DNA of 64,000 nucleotides from Alphaproteobacteria bacterium (lineage in GTDB: Bacteria; Pseudomonadota; Alphaproteobacteria; Micropepsales; Micropepsaceae). How positions within the stretch are numbered: position 1 is the first letter of the stretch; every line of letters begins with the position of its first letter. The translations under genes were made by a program, and so were the position numbers. The stretch covers positions 124,001-188,000 of the forward strand of contig WGMH01000003.1 of NCBI GenBank assembly GCA_016125165.1. The letters run 5' to 3'. Below are positions 17,308-25,065 of this stretch, piece after piece. Under the pieces are notes generated by a model. It was not told where the DNA came from and searched no databases. It saw only the letters and a program-made list of their open reading frames with translations.

Positions 17308-18483
17308 CTAAAGTGACGCTTCCAGCAGCCTCACAAACTCCGCCTTTTCCTTATCGTCAATCCAGCGCACGACGGCCACAACGTCGTGTTCGTAGTCGAT
17401 GAACACCATGTTTGCGCCGTTGCCAAGGAACATCACAGCATCTTCGCGCGCGGCGGGCGCGAGCTTTTTATCCGTGTTCAGAAACCAGTTCATGAAGCCG
17501 TATTGTGGATTGGGACCTGTCGGCGTGCGCGCCATCGAAATCCATTTTCTGGAGAGAACCTGCCGGCCGCCCCAACGGCCTTCGTGCAGTGCCAGAAGAC
17601 CGAGCCGCGCCAGATCGCGCGCCGAAATGTACATGCCGCCGCCCCAATGTCCGCCGCCCGGAACCACTGGTATGCGCACACCGTCAATTGTTGTCCATGC
17701 GTTGTCGTAATTGTACCAATGCCAGGTGTCCGATGCGCCTATCGGATTCATCACATATTCGCGCAAAACATCCGGCAATGGTCGCTTCCACAAATGCGTC
17801 AACGCGAGCGCCAGCGCGTTCACACGCACGTCGGAATATTTCCATTCCTTACCGACGGGCGGCGGCCCGGCCGCAAGCTCATCCCACGCGTTCTTGCCCG
17901 GCCTGTCCGCCCACCAGGGTTTGCCCCACATCGTGCCGATCCAGCCGCTCGTCTGTCGCAGCATCTGGTCCCAGGTGATGGGCTGGTTGTGCGGCAGCTC
18001 AAAATCCGGCGACGGGTGCACATAGTCCAGCACCCGGTCGTTCACATTGCGGATGAGATTCCTATCGAACGCCACGCCTGCAACCGACGACAAAAAAGTC
18101 TTGGTTACGGAATTCACCAGATCGGCAGCATGTGTGTCACCCGCTTCGGCGACGATATAACCGTGCCGGATTACAAGGACACTGGCCGGCTGATGCGGTT
18201 TCAGGGGACCGATGGGATCGGAATAGGGTTCATGGGCAAACTGCATTGGAATGGTGATCGACAGATCGCGCGGATCGATCGCCTTTGCGAGTTCCGGTGC
18301 GACTGTAGCTTCATGGGCAATGGCAAAGTCCACCGCCGACTTTAACTTCGCGGCGTCAAACCCTTCCTGCTTGGGCGCGCGCGCGGCCCAATCGGAACCT
18401 TTGGGTGGCAGATAGTCAGCCGCCTGCGCACCAGATACCACCAGCAGCGCTAACGTTGCGCTTGCAATCGCCTGTTTCCACAT
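17308..18483 (-). CDS. Secreted serine hydrolase, class C beta-lactamase / penicillin-binding-like
   Basis: With the ATG at 18483 the protein is 391 aa, with a signal peptide (WKQAIASATLALLVVSGAQAA). The S-x-x-K nucleophile motif is SVTKTFLSS and a glycine-rich GGGHWGGGM segment fits the third active-site element; the second motif looks like YSDV (canonical is Y-x-N). Such enzymes include esterases, D-aminopeptidases and beta-lactamase relatives; resistance activity should not be assumed. It acts in the periplasm. It is followed downstream by nothing on its strand; argC lies upstream, 33 bases away. Confidence 0.85.
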   Translation of the reverse strand: MWKQAIASATLALLVVSGAQAADYLPPKGSDWAARAPKQEGFDAAKLKSAVDFAIAHEATVAPELAKAIDPRDLSITIPMQFAHEPYSDPIGPLKPHQPASVLVIRHGYIVAEAGDTHAADLVNSVTKTFLSSVAGVAFDRNLIRNVNDRVLDYVHPSPDFELPHNQPITWDQMLRQTSGWIGTMWGKPWWADRPGKNAWDELAAGPPPVGKEWKYSDVRVNALALALTHLWKRPLPDVLREYVMNPIGASDTWHWYNYDNAWTTIDGVRIPVVPGGGHWGGGMYISARDLARLGLLALHEGRWGGRQVLSRKWISMARTPTGPNPQYGFMNWFLNTDKKLAPAAREDAVMFLGNGANMVFIDYEHDVVAVVRWIDDKEKAEFVRLLEASL

Positions 18484-18516
18484 GGATGACCTCCGCCGAC
18501 ACATCGCACGGCAAAT

Positions 18517-19467
18517 TTACAGCAAGCCTTCTGTCTCCGGCAGGCCCAACATGATGTTGAGGTTCTGCACCGCCGCCCCGCTCGCGCCTTTGCCCAGATT
18601 GTCCAGCACTGCCACCAGCCGCACCTGCTGCGTCTTGTCATTGCCGAACACAAAGAGCTTCACGCCATTGGTTAGCTTTAGTCCTTCGGCATCCAGCGTT
18701 TTCAGGTTTGCAGCCTCATGGAGACCTGCGACCTGCACCAGCTTTTCGCCGAGATAGGCCTCTTGCAAACATTTTTGAACTTCAAGAACCGTTGGTTTTG
18801 TCGGCAATGCCCACAATTGCAACGGAACTTCCACAATCATACCGCGATAGTAGCGCGCCACGTTCGGCGAAAACACAGGTGCATGGGTCAGTTTGGCGAA
18901 TACCTGCATCTCCGGAACATGCTTGTGTGCGAGAGTCAGGCCGTACGTGCGCGCGACTGTATCGACGTAAGCTGGCGAGTCCTTCTTCTCGAATTCCTCG
19001 ATCATCGACTTGCCGCCACCGGAATAGCCGGAGATGCCAAACACGCTGAGCGGATAATCGGCCGGCAATAGTCCTGCGCGTGTCAGGGGCCGAACCAGTG
19101 CAAGCATCCCGGTTGGATAGCAGCCCGGATTGCTTACCCGGTTGGACGCAGCGATCTTGGCGCGCTGATCCGGTTCCATTTCTGCGAAGCCGTATGTCCA
19201 TCCCAGTGCAACACGGTGGGCGCTGGAAGCATCCAGAACCCGCACTGAATCGTTCTCGATCATGCTCACCGATTCCTTCGCGGCCTCGTCGGGCAGGCAA
19301 AGGATCACCAGATCCGCCTCGTTCAAGGCTGCCTTGCGAGCGCTGGCTTCCTTGCGCTCGGAATCGGATAGATGAATAATTTCGAGATCGGTGCGGCCAG
19401 CCAGCCGCTCACGAATTTCAAGGCCCGTCGTTCCTGCGGCCCCGTCGATAAAAACTCTGGCGCTCAT
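18517..19467 (-). CDS. argC: N-acetyl-gamma-glutamyl-phosphate reductase (short type)
   Basis: A 316-aa protein with NAD(P)-binding start FIDGAAGTTGLEIRERL and catalytic Cys in SNPGCYPTGMLAL. Later motifs are GISGYSGGGKSMIEEF and HKHVPEMQ. It reduces N-acetylglutamyl phosphate to the semialdehyde in arginine synthesis. The length and G-A-A-G-T-T start match the shorter type 2 ArgC. Start supported by TAGGAGG at good spacing. A terminator hairpin for the gene upstream (hprK-like) lies directly before this ribosome site, so argC likely has its own promoter or depends on read-through. Confidence 0.95.
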   Translation of the reverse strand: MSARVFIDGAAGTTGLEIRERLAGRTDLEIIHLSDSERKEASARKAALNEADLVILCLPDEAAKESVSMIENDSVRVLDASSAHRVALGWTYGFAEMEPDQRAKIAASNRVSNPGCYPTGMLALVRPLTRAGLLPADYPLSVFGISGYSGGGKSMIEEFEKKDSPAYVDTVARTYGLTLAHKHVPEMQVFAKLTHAPVFSPNVARYYRGMIVEVPLQLWALPTKPTVLEVQKCLQEAYLGEKLVQVAGLHEAANLKTLDAEGLKLTNGVKLFVFGNDKTQQVRLVAVLDNLGKGASGAAVQNLNIMLGLPETEGLL

Positions 19468-19480
19468 GGCGCCCTCCTAT

Positions 19481-19506
19481 CAAAAAACCCGCTGTCAGTC
19501 AGCGGT
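19481..19506 (-). terminator. Rho-independent terminator after the HprK-like gene
   Basis: On the minus strand CCGCTG-ACTGA-CAGCGG is followed by GTTTTTT. It sits between the HprK-like stop and the argC ribosome site, and would stop transcription before argC. Confidence 0.75.
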
Positions 19507-19508
19507 CT

Positions 19509-20438
19509 CTACACCGTTTGGTCGCGGATGTGTTCCATCAAACGCGCCGTTTCCCGTTCAAAGACATCGAATCCGCGATGTCGTCGCAGGGTGTAGATGC
19601 GTACGCTGCGCAGCAGTTCCGCGCCCATCTTGAAGTGTTGTTCGCGATTGCCCATCAGATCACCGATGAAGCGCCGATAGGTCTGTGTCAGGACCGCGTT
19701 CAGTGCAGACACGCCGGTAAGGCGCGTGATGCTGTGCGCCTTTTCCTCAGTCGCATTCTCCAGCAGGTAGATCCGTTTCAATGGCAAGGGCTTGTGCTCC
19801 GCCACTGAGGTCACCGGCACGTGGTACTTGTCCATGCCGTCGAACACGCGTTCCAGATTGGTGCCCTCACCGCGCAGCGCGGAAAGCGCGTCCTGCCAGA
19901 GCTTGATGCGGCGAACGCCCGGCCATGCCATGGGCGCGCCCGCGTTCGCATCACGACTGACTACGCACACATCATCGCACAGCAGCGGATAGCCCTTGTC
20001 ATGCAGATAGGCCGAGAGCGTGGACTTTCCGGCACCGGAATCGCCCACAAAGGCGATGGCGCCGCCTTCATATTCGATCGCGCTTGCATGCAGTGGCAAC
20101 AGACCCCGCTGATGACAAAGCGCACCCATCATCGAACCCAGAAGAAAAATGCGAATATTGCGCTCGCTGGCGTCCGGCAATGCATCGATAATGATCTGCT
20201 CGCCACTCTTGGCGTGGAACCGTCCCACAGACGTAATGTTCAACACATAGTCCTGATCGCCGATCAGCGAATGGGCACCCAGGGCAGTCGTGTTCGGAAT
20301 TTCGGTTGGGATGTGGCCTCGCGTCACCGTTACCAACGGCAGCTTGGCAGCATCGTCCAACGCCGGTGCCAGCTCGGGGAGTTCGATCTCCGAGCGTATA
20401 CGCAGGCCGAACGCCAGATAATCCTGAACCGATGACAC
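19509..20438 (-). CDS. HprK-like P-loop kinase (HPr kinase-related)
   Basis: The core resembles HPr kinase/phosphorylase C-terminal domains: LPLHASAIEY, Walker A GDSGAGKSTLSAYL, then PLLCDDVCVV as the following acidic motif. Relatives of this kind cluster with PqqD-like proteins in lasso and other peptide systems. The track start at 20582 adds about 48 residues of doubtful coding character; GTG at 20438, after GGGGAG at 6 bases, starts VSSVQDYLAFGLRIRSEIELPEL, giving 309 aa. No HPr or PTS gene is nearby, so classical carbon-catabolite function is unlikely. It may phosphorylate a peptide or small molecule (inference). It is divergent from the PqqD-like gene. Confidence 0.78.
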   Translation of the reverse strand: MSSVQDYLAFGLRIRSEIELPELAPALDDAAKLPLVTVTRGHIPTEIPNTTALGAHSLIGDQDYVLNITSVGRFHAKSGEQIIIDALPDASERNIRIFLLGSMMGALCHQRGLLPLHASAIEYEGGAIAFVGDSGAGKSTLSAYLHDKGYPLLCDDVCVVSRDANAGAPMAWPGVRRIKLWQDALSALRGEGTNLERVFDGMDKYHVPVTSVAEHKPLPLKRIYLLENATEEKAHSITRLTGVSALNAVLTQTYRRFIGDLMGNREQHFKMGAELLRSVRIYTLRRHRGFDVFERETARLMEHIRDQTV

Positions 20439-20678
20439 CCTTGGCTCCCCGGCCTCACGGTTGGCTTGCCAGACCGGTCTGCCCCCGCGACCCGCGCCCA
20501 GCCCCAAGCACCGGGCCTCATAAGTCCTCCCAATATCATAGAAATTTGGCCCGGCAACCATGGGTGTTAGCACGTGCGGCAAGCCCCATGCCGAAATATT
20601 GCGTTAACGAGGTCGGTACACTAGTTTCGCCGCAATCAACCGAAGCTGCCAACGCTGGCGGCAATAACGCGTGGTGGC

Positions 20679-20972
20679 ATGAGCAACGATCCGAACCTGA
20701 ATACCGATACAGTAATCGTCCGCTCGGACGGCCTTATCGAGGCCGAAGTGGACGGTGAAGTCGTTGCCCTCAGCATCGATCAGGGTACCTGTTACGGCCT
20801 CAACAAGGTCGGTTCGCGGATCTGGGCCTTGATAGCAACCCCGATGAAGGTTGGTGACCTCTGCAATCAGCTTGTCGCGGAGTATGACGTGGACATGGCG
20901 ACTTGCGAACGTCAGGTTCTGGACCTCCTCGAGGAACTGCGCGCCGAAAAAATGATCGAGATGCGCGCGTAA
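20679..20972 (+). CDS. PqqD-like protein (RRE-type peptide-binding domain)
   Basis: A 97-aa protein matching the PqqD fold: VIVRSDGLIEAEVDGEVVALSIDQGTCYGLN is the three-strand portion, and GSRIWALIATPMKVGDLCNQLVAEYDVDMATCERQVLDLLEEL the helical bundle. PqqD-family domains act as RiPP recognition elements, holding leader peptides for modifying enzymes. Here the neighbours are an HprK-like kinase (divergent) and a PRMT-like methyltransferase 18 bases downstream, with no lasso synthetase, protease or radical-SAM gene. The ribosome site is weak (GTGGTGGC next to the ATG). A client peptide is not proven; the 48-aa gene at 7.9 kb is one candidate. Confidence 0.82.
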   Translation: MSNDPNLNTDTVIVRSDGLIEAEVDGEVVALSIDQGTCYGLNKVGSRIWALIATPMKVGDLCNQLVAEYDVDMATCERQVLDLLEELRAEKMIEMRA

Positions 20973-20990
20973 TTTTCACGACCTTCCACC

Positions 20991-22055
20991 ATGGAGGGGC
21001 CGTTGGCCTCTGGTTCCTTCGACGCCCTGATTGCCAAAATCGGCGACAACCCGCTGTTGCTGGCCCAACTCGCCCGCACCATCGCGGCCAAGGGTGACAC
21101 GGCAAAGGCCCACGAACTTGCTCGCCGATCACTCGCGCTGGCGCCGGACAATGCACAGGTCCGCTTCGTCGCAACCGAGATACTGAGCCGCGGCGTCCCC
21201 CACTGGCACTTCACCATCGTTCGCGATGAGGCCCGCAATGAGGCTTATGATGCAGCCCTGCGCCGCGTCGTCAGGCCCGGAATGCGGGTCCTGGAGATTG
21301 GCACCGGCACCGGCCTTTTGGCGATGATGGCCGCCCGTGCGGGCGCGACGGAAGTGTTCACCTGCGAGATGAATCCGGCTGTCGCGGAATCGGCTCGCGC
21401 CGTGATCGCGCGCAACGGTTTCGCTGACCGGGTGAAGGTTATCGGCAAGCACTCCGCCGATGTCGATGCCGAAAAGGATATGGGCGGTCGCGCTGACGTC
21501 CTCGTATCGGAGATCGTCAGCAACGATCTTCTGAGCGAAGCGGCCCTTCCAGCGCACGAACAGGCGCATCGCCGCCTCCTGAAGCCCGGTGCAAAAATCA
21601 TCCCGGCCATCGGGCGCGTGCGCATTGCCCTAGCCTATGACGCAGAGGGCGACAAGAAGCGGATGTCGTCCCGCTGCGGCTTCGATCTGTCCGATTTCAA
21701 CGTTTTGGCGTCGCCGCGGTATCACATCGGGCGCGGCGAAAAGCGCCTCACACTCTGCAGCGATACCGCCGACCTGTTCTCATTTGACTTCCAGTCAGGC
21801 GGACCGTGGCCGGAGAGCAAATCTTCGGCTGTCGTCCACGCGGATGGGCGCCCCGCCACAGCCATAGCCCAGTGGATCGCGCTCGATATGGACGGCGCCG
21901 GCCACTACGAAAACACGCCGGAATCGGGCGCATCGTCCTGCTGGGCGATTGTGATCTACCCCTTTGTAAAAACGCTGACGCTTCCCGCAGGCACACCCGT
22001 GACCGTCCGCGGATCGCATGATCGAAATCACCTGACGATCTGGCCGGAATTCTGA
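20991..22055 (+). CDS. PRMT-like SAM-dependent methyltransferase (PRMT7-type motifs)
   Basis: A 354-aa protein. Residues about 5-60 look like a TPR-like helical hairpin (AHELARRSLALAPDNAQVR). The methyltransferase core has motif I VLEIGTGTGLLAMMAARAG, acidic post-I TCEMNPAVAE, and the double-E-like loop VSEIVSNDLLSEAALP, followed by a C-terminal beta-barrel-like region. The loop and the PHWHFTIVRDEARNEAYDAAL segment recall PRMT7/PRMT9 rather than ribosomal L11 methyltransferase, with which such genes are often confused. It probably methylates a protein or peptide, possibly arginine (inference). It follows the PqqD-like gene by 18 bases and ends 4 bases from a convergent gene. No clear Shine-Dalgarno precedes the ATG. 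Confidence 0.72.
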   Translation: MEGPLASGSFDALIAKIGDNPLLLAQLARTIAAKGDTAKAHELARRSLALAPDNAQVRFVATEILSRGVPHWHFTIVRDEARNEAYDAALRRVVRPGMRVLEIGTGTGLLAMMAARAGATEVFTCEMNPAVAESARAVIARNGFADRVKVIGKHSADVDAEKDMGGRADVLVSEIVSNDLLSEAALPAHEQAHRRLLKPGAKIIPAIGRVRIALAYDAEGDKKRMSSRCGFDLSDFNVLASPRYHIGRGEKRLTLCSDTADLFSFDFQSGGPWPESKSSAVVHADGRPATAIAQWIALDMDGAGHYENTPESGASSCWAIVIYPFVKTLTLPAGTPVTVRGSHDRNHLTIWPEF

Positions 22056-22059
22056 AATC

Positions 22060-23052
22060 TCAGCAGGCGTGCCTGTGACCGGATTGATCCCGGATGAAGC
22101 GTTCAAGCTCTTCAAGCATGTTCAGCATCGCGGCCACGAGGCGCACATTGCTCTGCCGCAAACCGTCAAGCCGCGCAATGACAGCTTCCGGTGTTACAAG
22201 ACCATCCTTGCGCTCAATGAGAAATCCTTGCGCGATCAAGGACGAGATATGACGGCGTGCCGTCTCTGGAGGAATGCGCAGTGCTTGTGCCACGTCCTTG
22301 CGCGCAATACCGCGCCGAACACTATCCGGTGAAACCTTGATATCGGAATAGTGGTCCGGCGTCGCGATCAGATGTTCGATGTTTCGTTTCAGGATCGTCA
22401 GGACAATCATGGTTTGCAGAAAATTCAGACCCAACGCGCGAGCCATGTGACTGAATATAGATGCAAGATATTCAACGCTTGCGCGCGTTAGCGCGCGAAC
22501 CCATTGCGGACGCGCCCGAGGAAATTCGGCCCCGGTATGCACGATCACCCAATCCGGCAACTTGCGCTCGTAACCATCAGCAAGAAGCCGTCCGTACAGC
22601 TTTGCCACGAGGTCGGCATTAAACTGTTCAATGTCACGAAAATCGGTCGTGAATGCCTTTCCCATGGATGCACAGACAAGCCCGTCCGGCCTGCTGATGA
22701 GAATGCCTCGTTCGATGAGTTTTTCGGCGCGACGGCGCACAGTCTCAAATGGAATGTCAAGAAAGGCGGATAGCCCGTTCCTGCTGATCCCGCGTTTCTT
22801 GTCTAGCGGAATCTGATCCGCTTCGAAGCAATAATGGCAAAACTGTTCCGCATCGGTATGCAGCCAACGGCTGTTTGCGTTCCATACTGAAAGAAGAATG
22901 GGTAGATCGACAAGAAACTGCTCGCCGAGTGACGCAATTGTATGCTGCGTTGAATCTACAAGATATTCTAGCGCGTGCCGGGAAATGCGTTTGTCATCTC
23001 CGCTTGTCAGAGATGACGATCTCAATCTGAAGTTCAACGCGACGTCCGCCAT
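22060..23052 (-). CDS. Regulator with two winged-helix-like DNA-binding segments
   Basis: A 330-aa protein (ATG 23052; an earlier ATG at 23067 is possible). Two similar helix-turn-helix stretches are visible: SRNGLSAFLDIPFETVRRRAEKLIERGILI near residue 90, and ARKDVAQALRIPPETARRHISSLIAQGFLIERKDGLV near residue 260. Each is followed by a wing-like strand, so the protein looks like an internal duplication. The segments between are helical with no ligand-binding motif recognised. It lies downstream of an esterase and a TonB receptor on the same strand, and is probably a regulator of that locus. The family is not one I can name. Confidence 0.7.
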   Translation of the reverse strand: MADVALNFRLRSSSLTSGDDKRISRHALEYLVDSTQHTIASLGEQFLVDLPILLSVWNANSRWLHTDAEQFCHYCFEADQIPLDKKRGISRNGLSAFLDIPFETVRRRAEKLIERGILISRPDGLVCASMGKAFTTDFRDIEQFNADLVAKLYGRLLADGYERKLPDWVIVHTGAEFPRARPQWVRALTRASVEYLASIFSHMARALGLNFLQTMIVLTILKRNIEHLIATPDHYSDIKVSPDSVRRGIARKDVAQALRIPPETARRHISSLIAQGFLIERKDGLVTPEAVIARLDGLRQSNVRLVAAMLNMLEELERFIRDQSGHRHAC

Positions 23053-23199
23053 GACCTGCCAGCACATGCTTTGTTGCCGACAGCGTATCTATGCTCAATA
23101 TGGGTAACTGAAAATACGGATGATTGCGTATGGGCGGAGCAACAACCCCAATCGGTGGTGCCCTTCCTCAACCCCTCGGATTTCCGTTTACGTAAGACG

Positions 23200-24987
23200 T
23201 CAACCGGTTACCGTTGCGCCCATGGCCCCCACATTGCCCAAATACCAAAAATTTCCTGCCGCGGCGCGCGCACGAAAAATGTCATTGTGCAATTCGCCCA
23301 TCCCCGGCATCAGGTGTTGTGCGGGCACCGGCCCAGCGCCGAAATGCATGTAGTGCCCGTTCGTAGGGTCAAACGGATGCCATGCCGGAAGGTTCTTGCC
23401 GCGGGGCGTGCCCGTTTTTGCGAATGAGACCCAATAGTCAGACATGGCGCCGGCAAGTTCACGGTCATCGTCACGCGGAGGAGCTGCCGGGCGATTGGCA
23501 TGAGGCTTCCCATCACCCCACACGGAAAGCAGTTGCGTGTCGACATTGTTAAATACATAGGCGATCTCAGCCGCGTGAAAGGCGCCAATACGCCTGCGGT
23601 TCGCGCTACCGAAGATCGCACGATCGACCTCCGCGCCGGGTGGCGTATGCGAAAAGAAATAGAGAAACGTTTCCCGATTCCTTCGTGCCGCTTCGGTAGC
23701 CCATTGCAGCACTGGCCATCCAAATCCACCGTCGCGGAAGGCATTCATCGCCGCAGTTTGCGGATCACGCGAGGGGTAGTGCGCCAAGAAGTCATCTGCC
23801 AGCGCGCCATAGCGCGCGCGGATATCCGCTTCGTATGCAACGGGATCCGACAGTACCGGGATTGCGCCATAATCCGCGATTCCCGATGCCTCGTCGGAGT
23901 TGAACCCTACGAGCACAGGCACGGGATGCTGCTTGCCCAGGCGGAACGTTTCGTGGACTGGCCGCTCAAATACCAACCCGTCCACCACCATCAGTGCGCC
24001 CAGCTGATTGAGCAGATCGCCGTTTCGGGGCGCGGCGTCGGCAAGCACTTGCGCTGGCAAGTCGCGAAGGTCTGAAAGTGTGAGTGCGCCGAGACGTTTG
24101 CCGAATTCCGCACCCAGTTCCTCTGCTGGCGGACCACCCCAGCTAGAACGGCCAAGCGTTCGCATCGGAAAGAAGAAGCCGCCACTTTGTCCGATGGCGC
24201 GATGGAACAGCCCCCTTGCGAGAGGAGACGCCATCAACATGGATACCGACATCGCGCCGGCGGATTGTCCAAAGATGGTGACATTTCCGGGATCGCCACC
24301 AAAGGCTGCGATATTGTTCCTCACCCAGCGCAACGCTTCAATCTGATCGGTTGTTCCGAAATTCGCGCAGACCCCACCCCTAGCTTCCGCAATCAATTCC
24401 GGATGCGCGAAATAGCCAAGGACGCCAACGCGATAGTTTATCGTGACGACAACAACACCTTTGCGCGCCAGAGCTGCGCCGTCATAGACAGGTATCGACC
24501 CCGCACCAGTCATGAACGCGCCGCCGTGGATCCACACCATCACCGGTAATGACTGCTGTCGCACGCCCTCCCCTGCTGGCGTCCATACATTCAAATAGAG
24601 GCAGTCTTCACTCTGTACCGTCTGCGGTAGCGAATAGAACATCGCGTCCGGCTCGGTAACCTGCACAGCCTGCGGCGGGAAGGATGTAGCATCGCGCGTG
24701 CAATTCCAGGCCGTAGCAGGCTCCGCAGGCTTCCAGCGGCGCAGGCCCACGGGTGGCTGCGCATAAGGAATTCCCTTGTAGGAAGTTACGCGAACTCCAT
24801 CACGCTCGTCCGTCGCGCCAATCAAACGGCCAAGCGGCGTTTCCAGAATGCCGGATTGCGCGATCGCGTCCTCGGCCAGCGTCGACGCCTGCGGCGACAT
24901 ATTGAACGCTGGCGCAGGCAACGATGCTCCAAATAGCCCCAATCCCAATTGGGCAACGGCACGGCGGCTCAGAGGGAAACGACTCAT
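23200..24987 (-). CDS. Type B carboxylesterase, exported (probable Tat signal)
   Basis: The ATG at 24987 gives 595 aa starting MSRFPLSRRAVAQLGLGLFG, with twin arginines before a hydrophobic stretch: probably Tat export to the periplasm. The alpha/beta hydrolase nucleophile is in FGQSAGAMSV, with the oxyanion loop VWIHGGAFMTG and DCLYLNVWTP typical of type B carboxylesterases. The acid is probably in NSDEASG and the His in GAFHAAEIAYVF (by family pattern). It hydrolyses a carboxylic ester of unknown identity. It lies directly downstream of the TonB receptor, suggesting that an imported ester is its substrate. Confidence 0.92.
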   Translation of the reverse strand: MSRFPLSRRAVAQLGLGLFGASLPAPAFNMSPQASTLAEDAIAQSGILETPLGRLIGATDERDGVRVTSYKGIPYAQPPVGLRRWKPAEPATAWNCTRDATSFPPQAVQVTEPDAMFYSLPQTVQSEDCLYLNVWTPAGEGVRQQSLPVMVWIHGGAFMTGAGSIPVYDGAALARKGVVVVTINYRVGVLGYFAHPELIAEARGGVCANFGTTDQIEALRWVRNNIAAFGGDPGNVTIFGQSAGAMSVSMLMASPLARGLFHRAIGQSGGFFFPMRTLGRSSWGGPPAEELGAEFGKRLGALTLSDLRDLPAQVLADAAPRNGDLLNQLGALMVVDGLVFERPVHETFRLGKQHPVPVLVGFNSDEASGIADYGAIPVLSDPVAYEADIRARYGALADDFLAHYPSRDPQTAAMNAFRDGGFGWPVLQWATEAARRNRETFLYFFSHTPPGAEVDRAIFGSANRRRIGAFHAAEIAYVFNNVDTQLLSVWGDGKPHANRPAAPPRDDDRELAGAMSDYWVSFAKTGTPRGKNLPAWHPFDPTNGHYMHFGAGPVPAQHLMPGMGELHNDIFRARAAAGNFWYLGNVGAMGATVTG

Positions 24988-25026
24988 GGCATTTCTCTCA
25001 CAAGCTCGCCGTGCCACCACCTTGGG

Positions 25027-25055
25027 ACCGCGCGGCGGAACCAGACCCGCGCGGT
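25027..25055 (-). other. Intercistronic stem-loop between TonB receptor and esterase genes
   Basis: ACCGCGCGG and CCGCGCGGT form a perfect 9-bp stem around an 11-base loop. No T run follows on the minus strand, so it is not a standard terminator. It could stabilise the upstream mRNA or lower read-through into the esterase gene; both are inference. Confidence 0.5.
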
Positions 25056-25065
25056 TACCCGAACA

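Noticed and set aside
17308-18483. Antibiotic-resistance beta-lactamase
   Set aside because: The SxxK fold is shared by many esterases and peptidases; the Y-x-N motif is altered (YSDV) and no resistance context exists.
20330-20521. Minus-strand ORF with ATG 20521 after GGGAGG
   Set aside because: Good ribosome site, but the product (Arg/Trp-rich, overlapping the HprK-like start in another frame) has no protein-like features. It might affect HprK-like translation, but there is no support.
19509-22055. Complete lasso-peptide cluster
   Set aside because: PqqD-like and HprK-like genes fit, but no B2 protease, asparagine-synthetase-like cyclase or exporter lies within reach.
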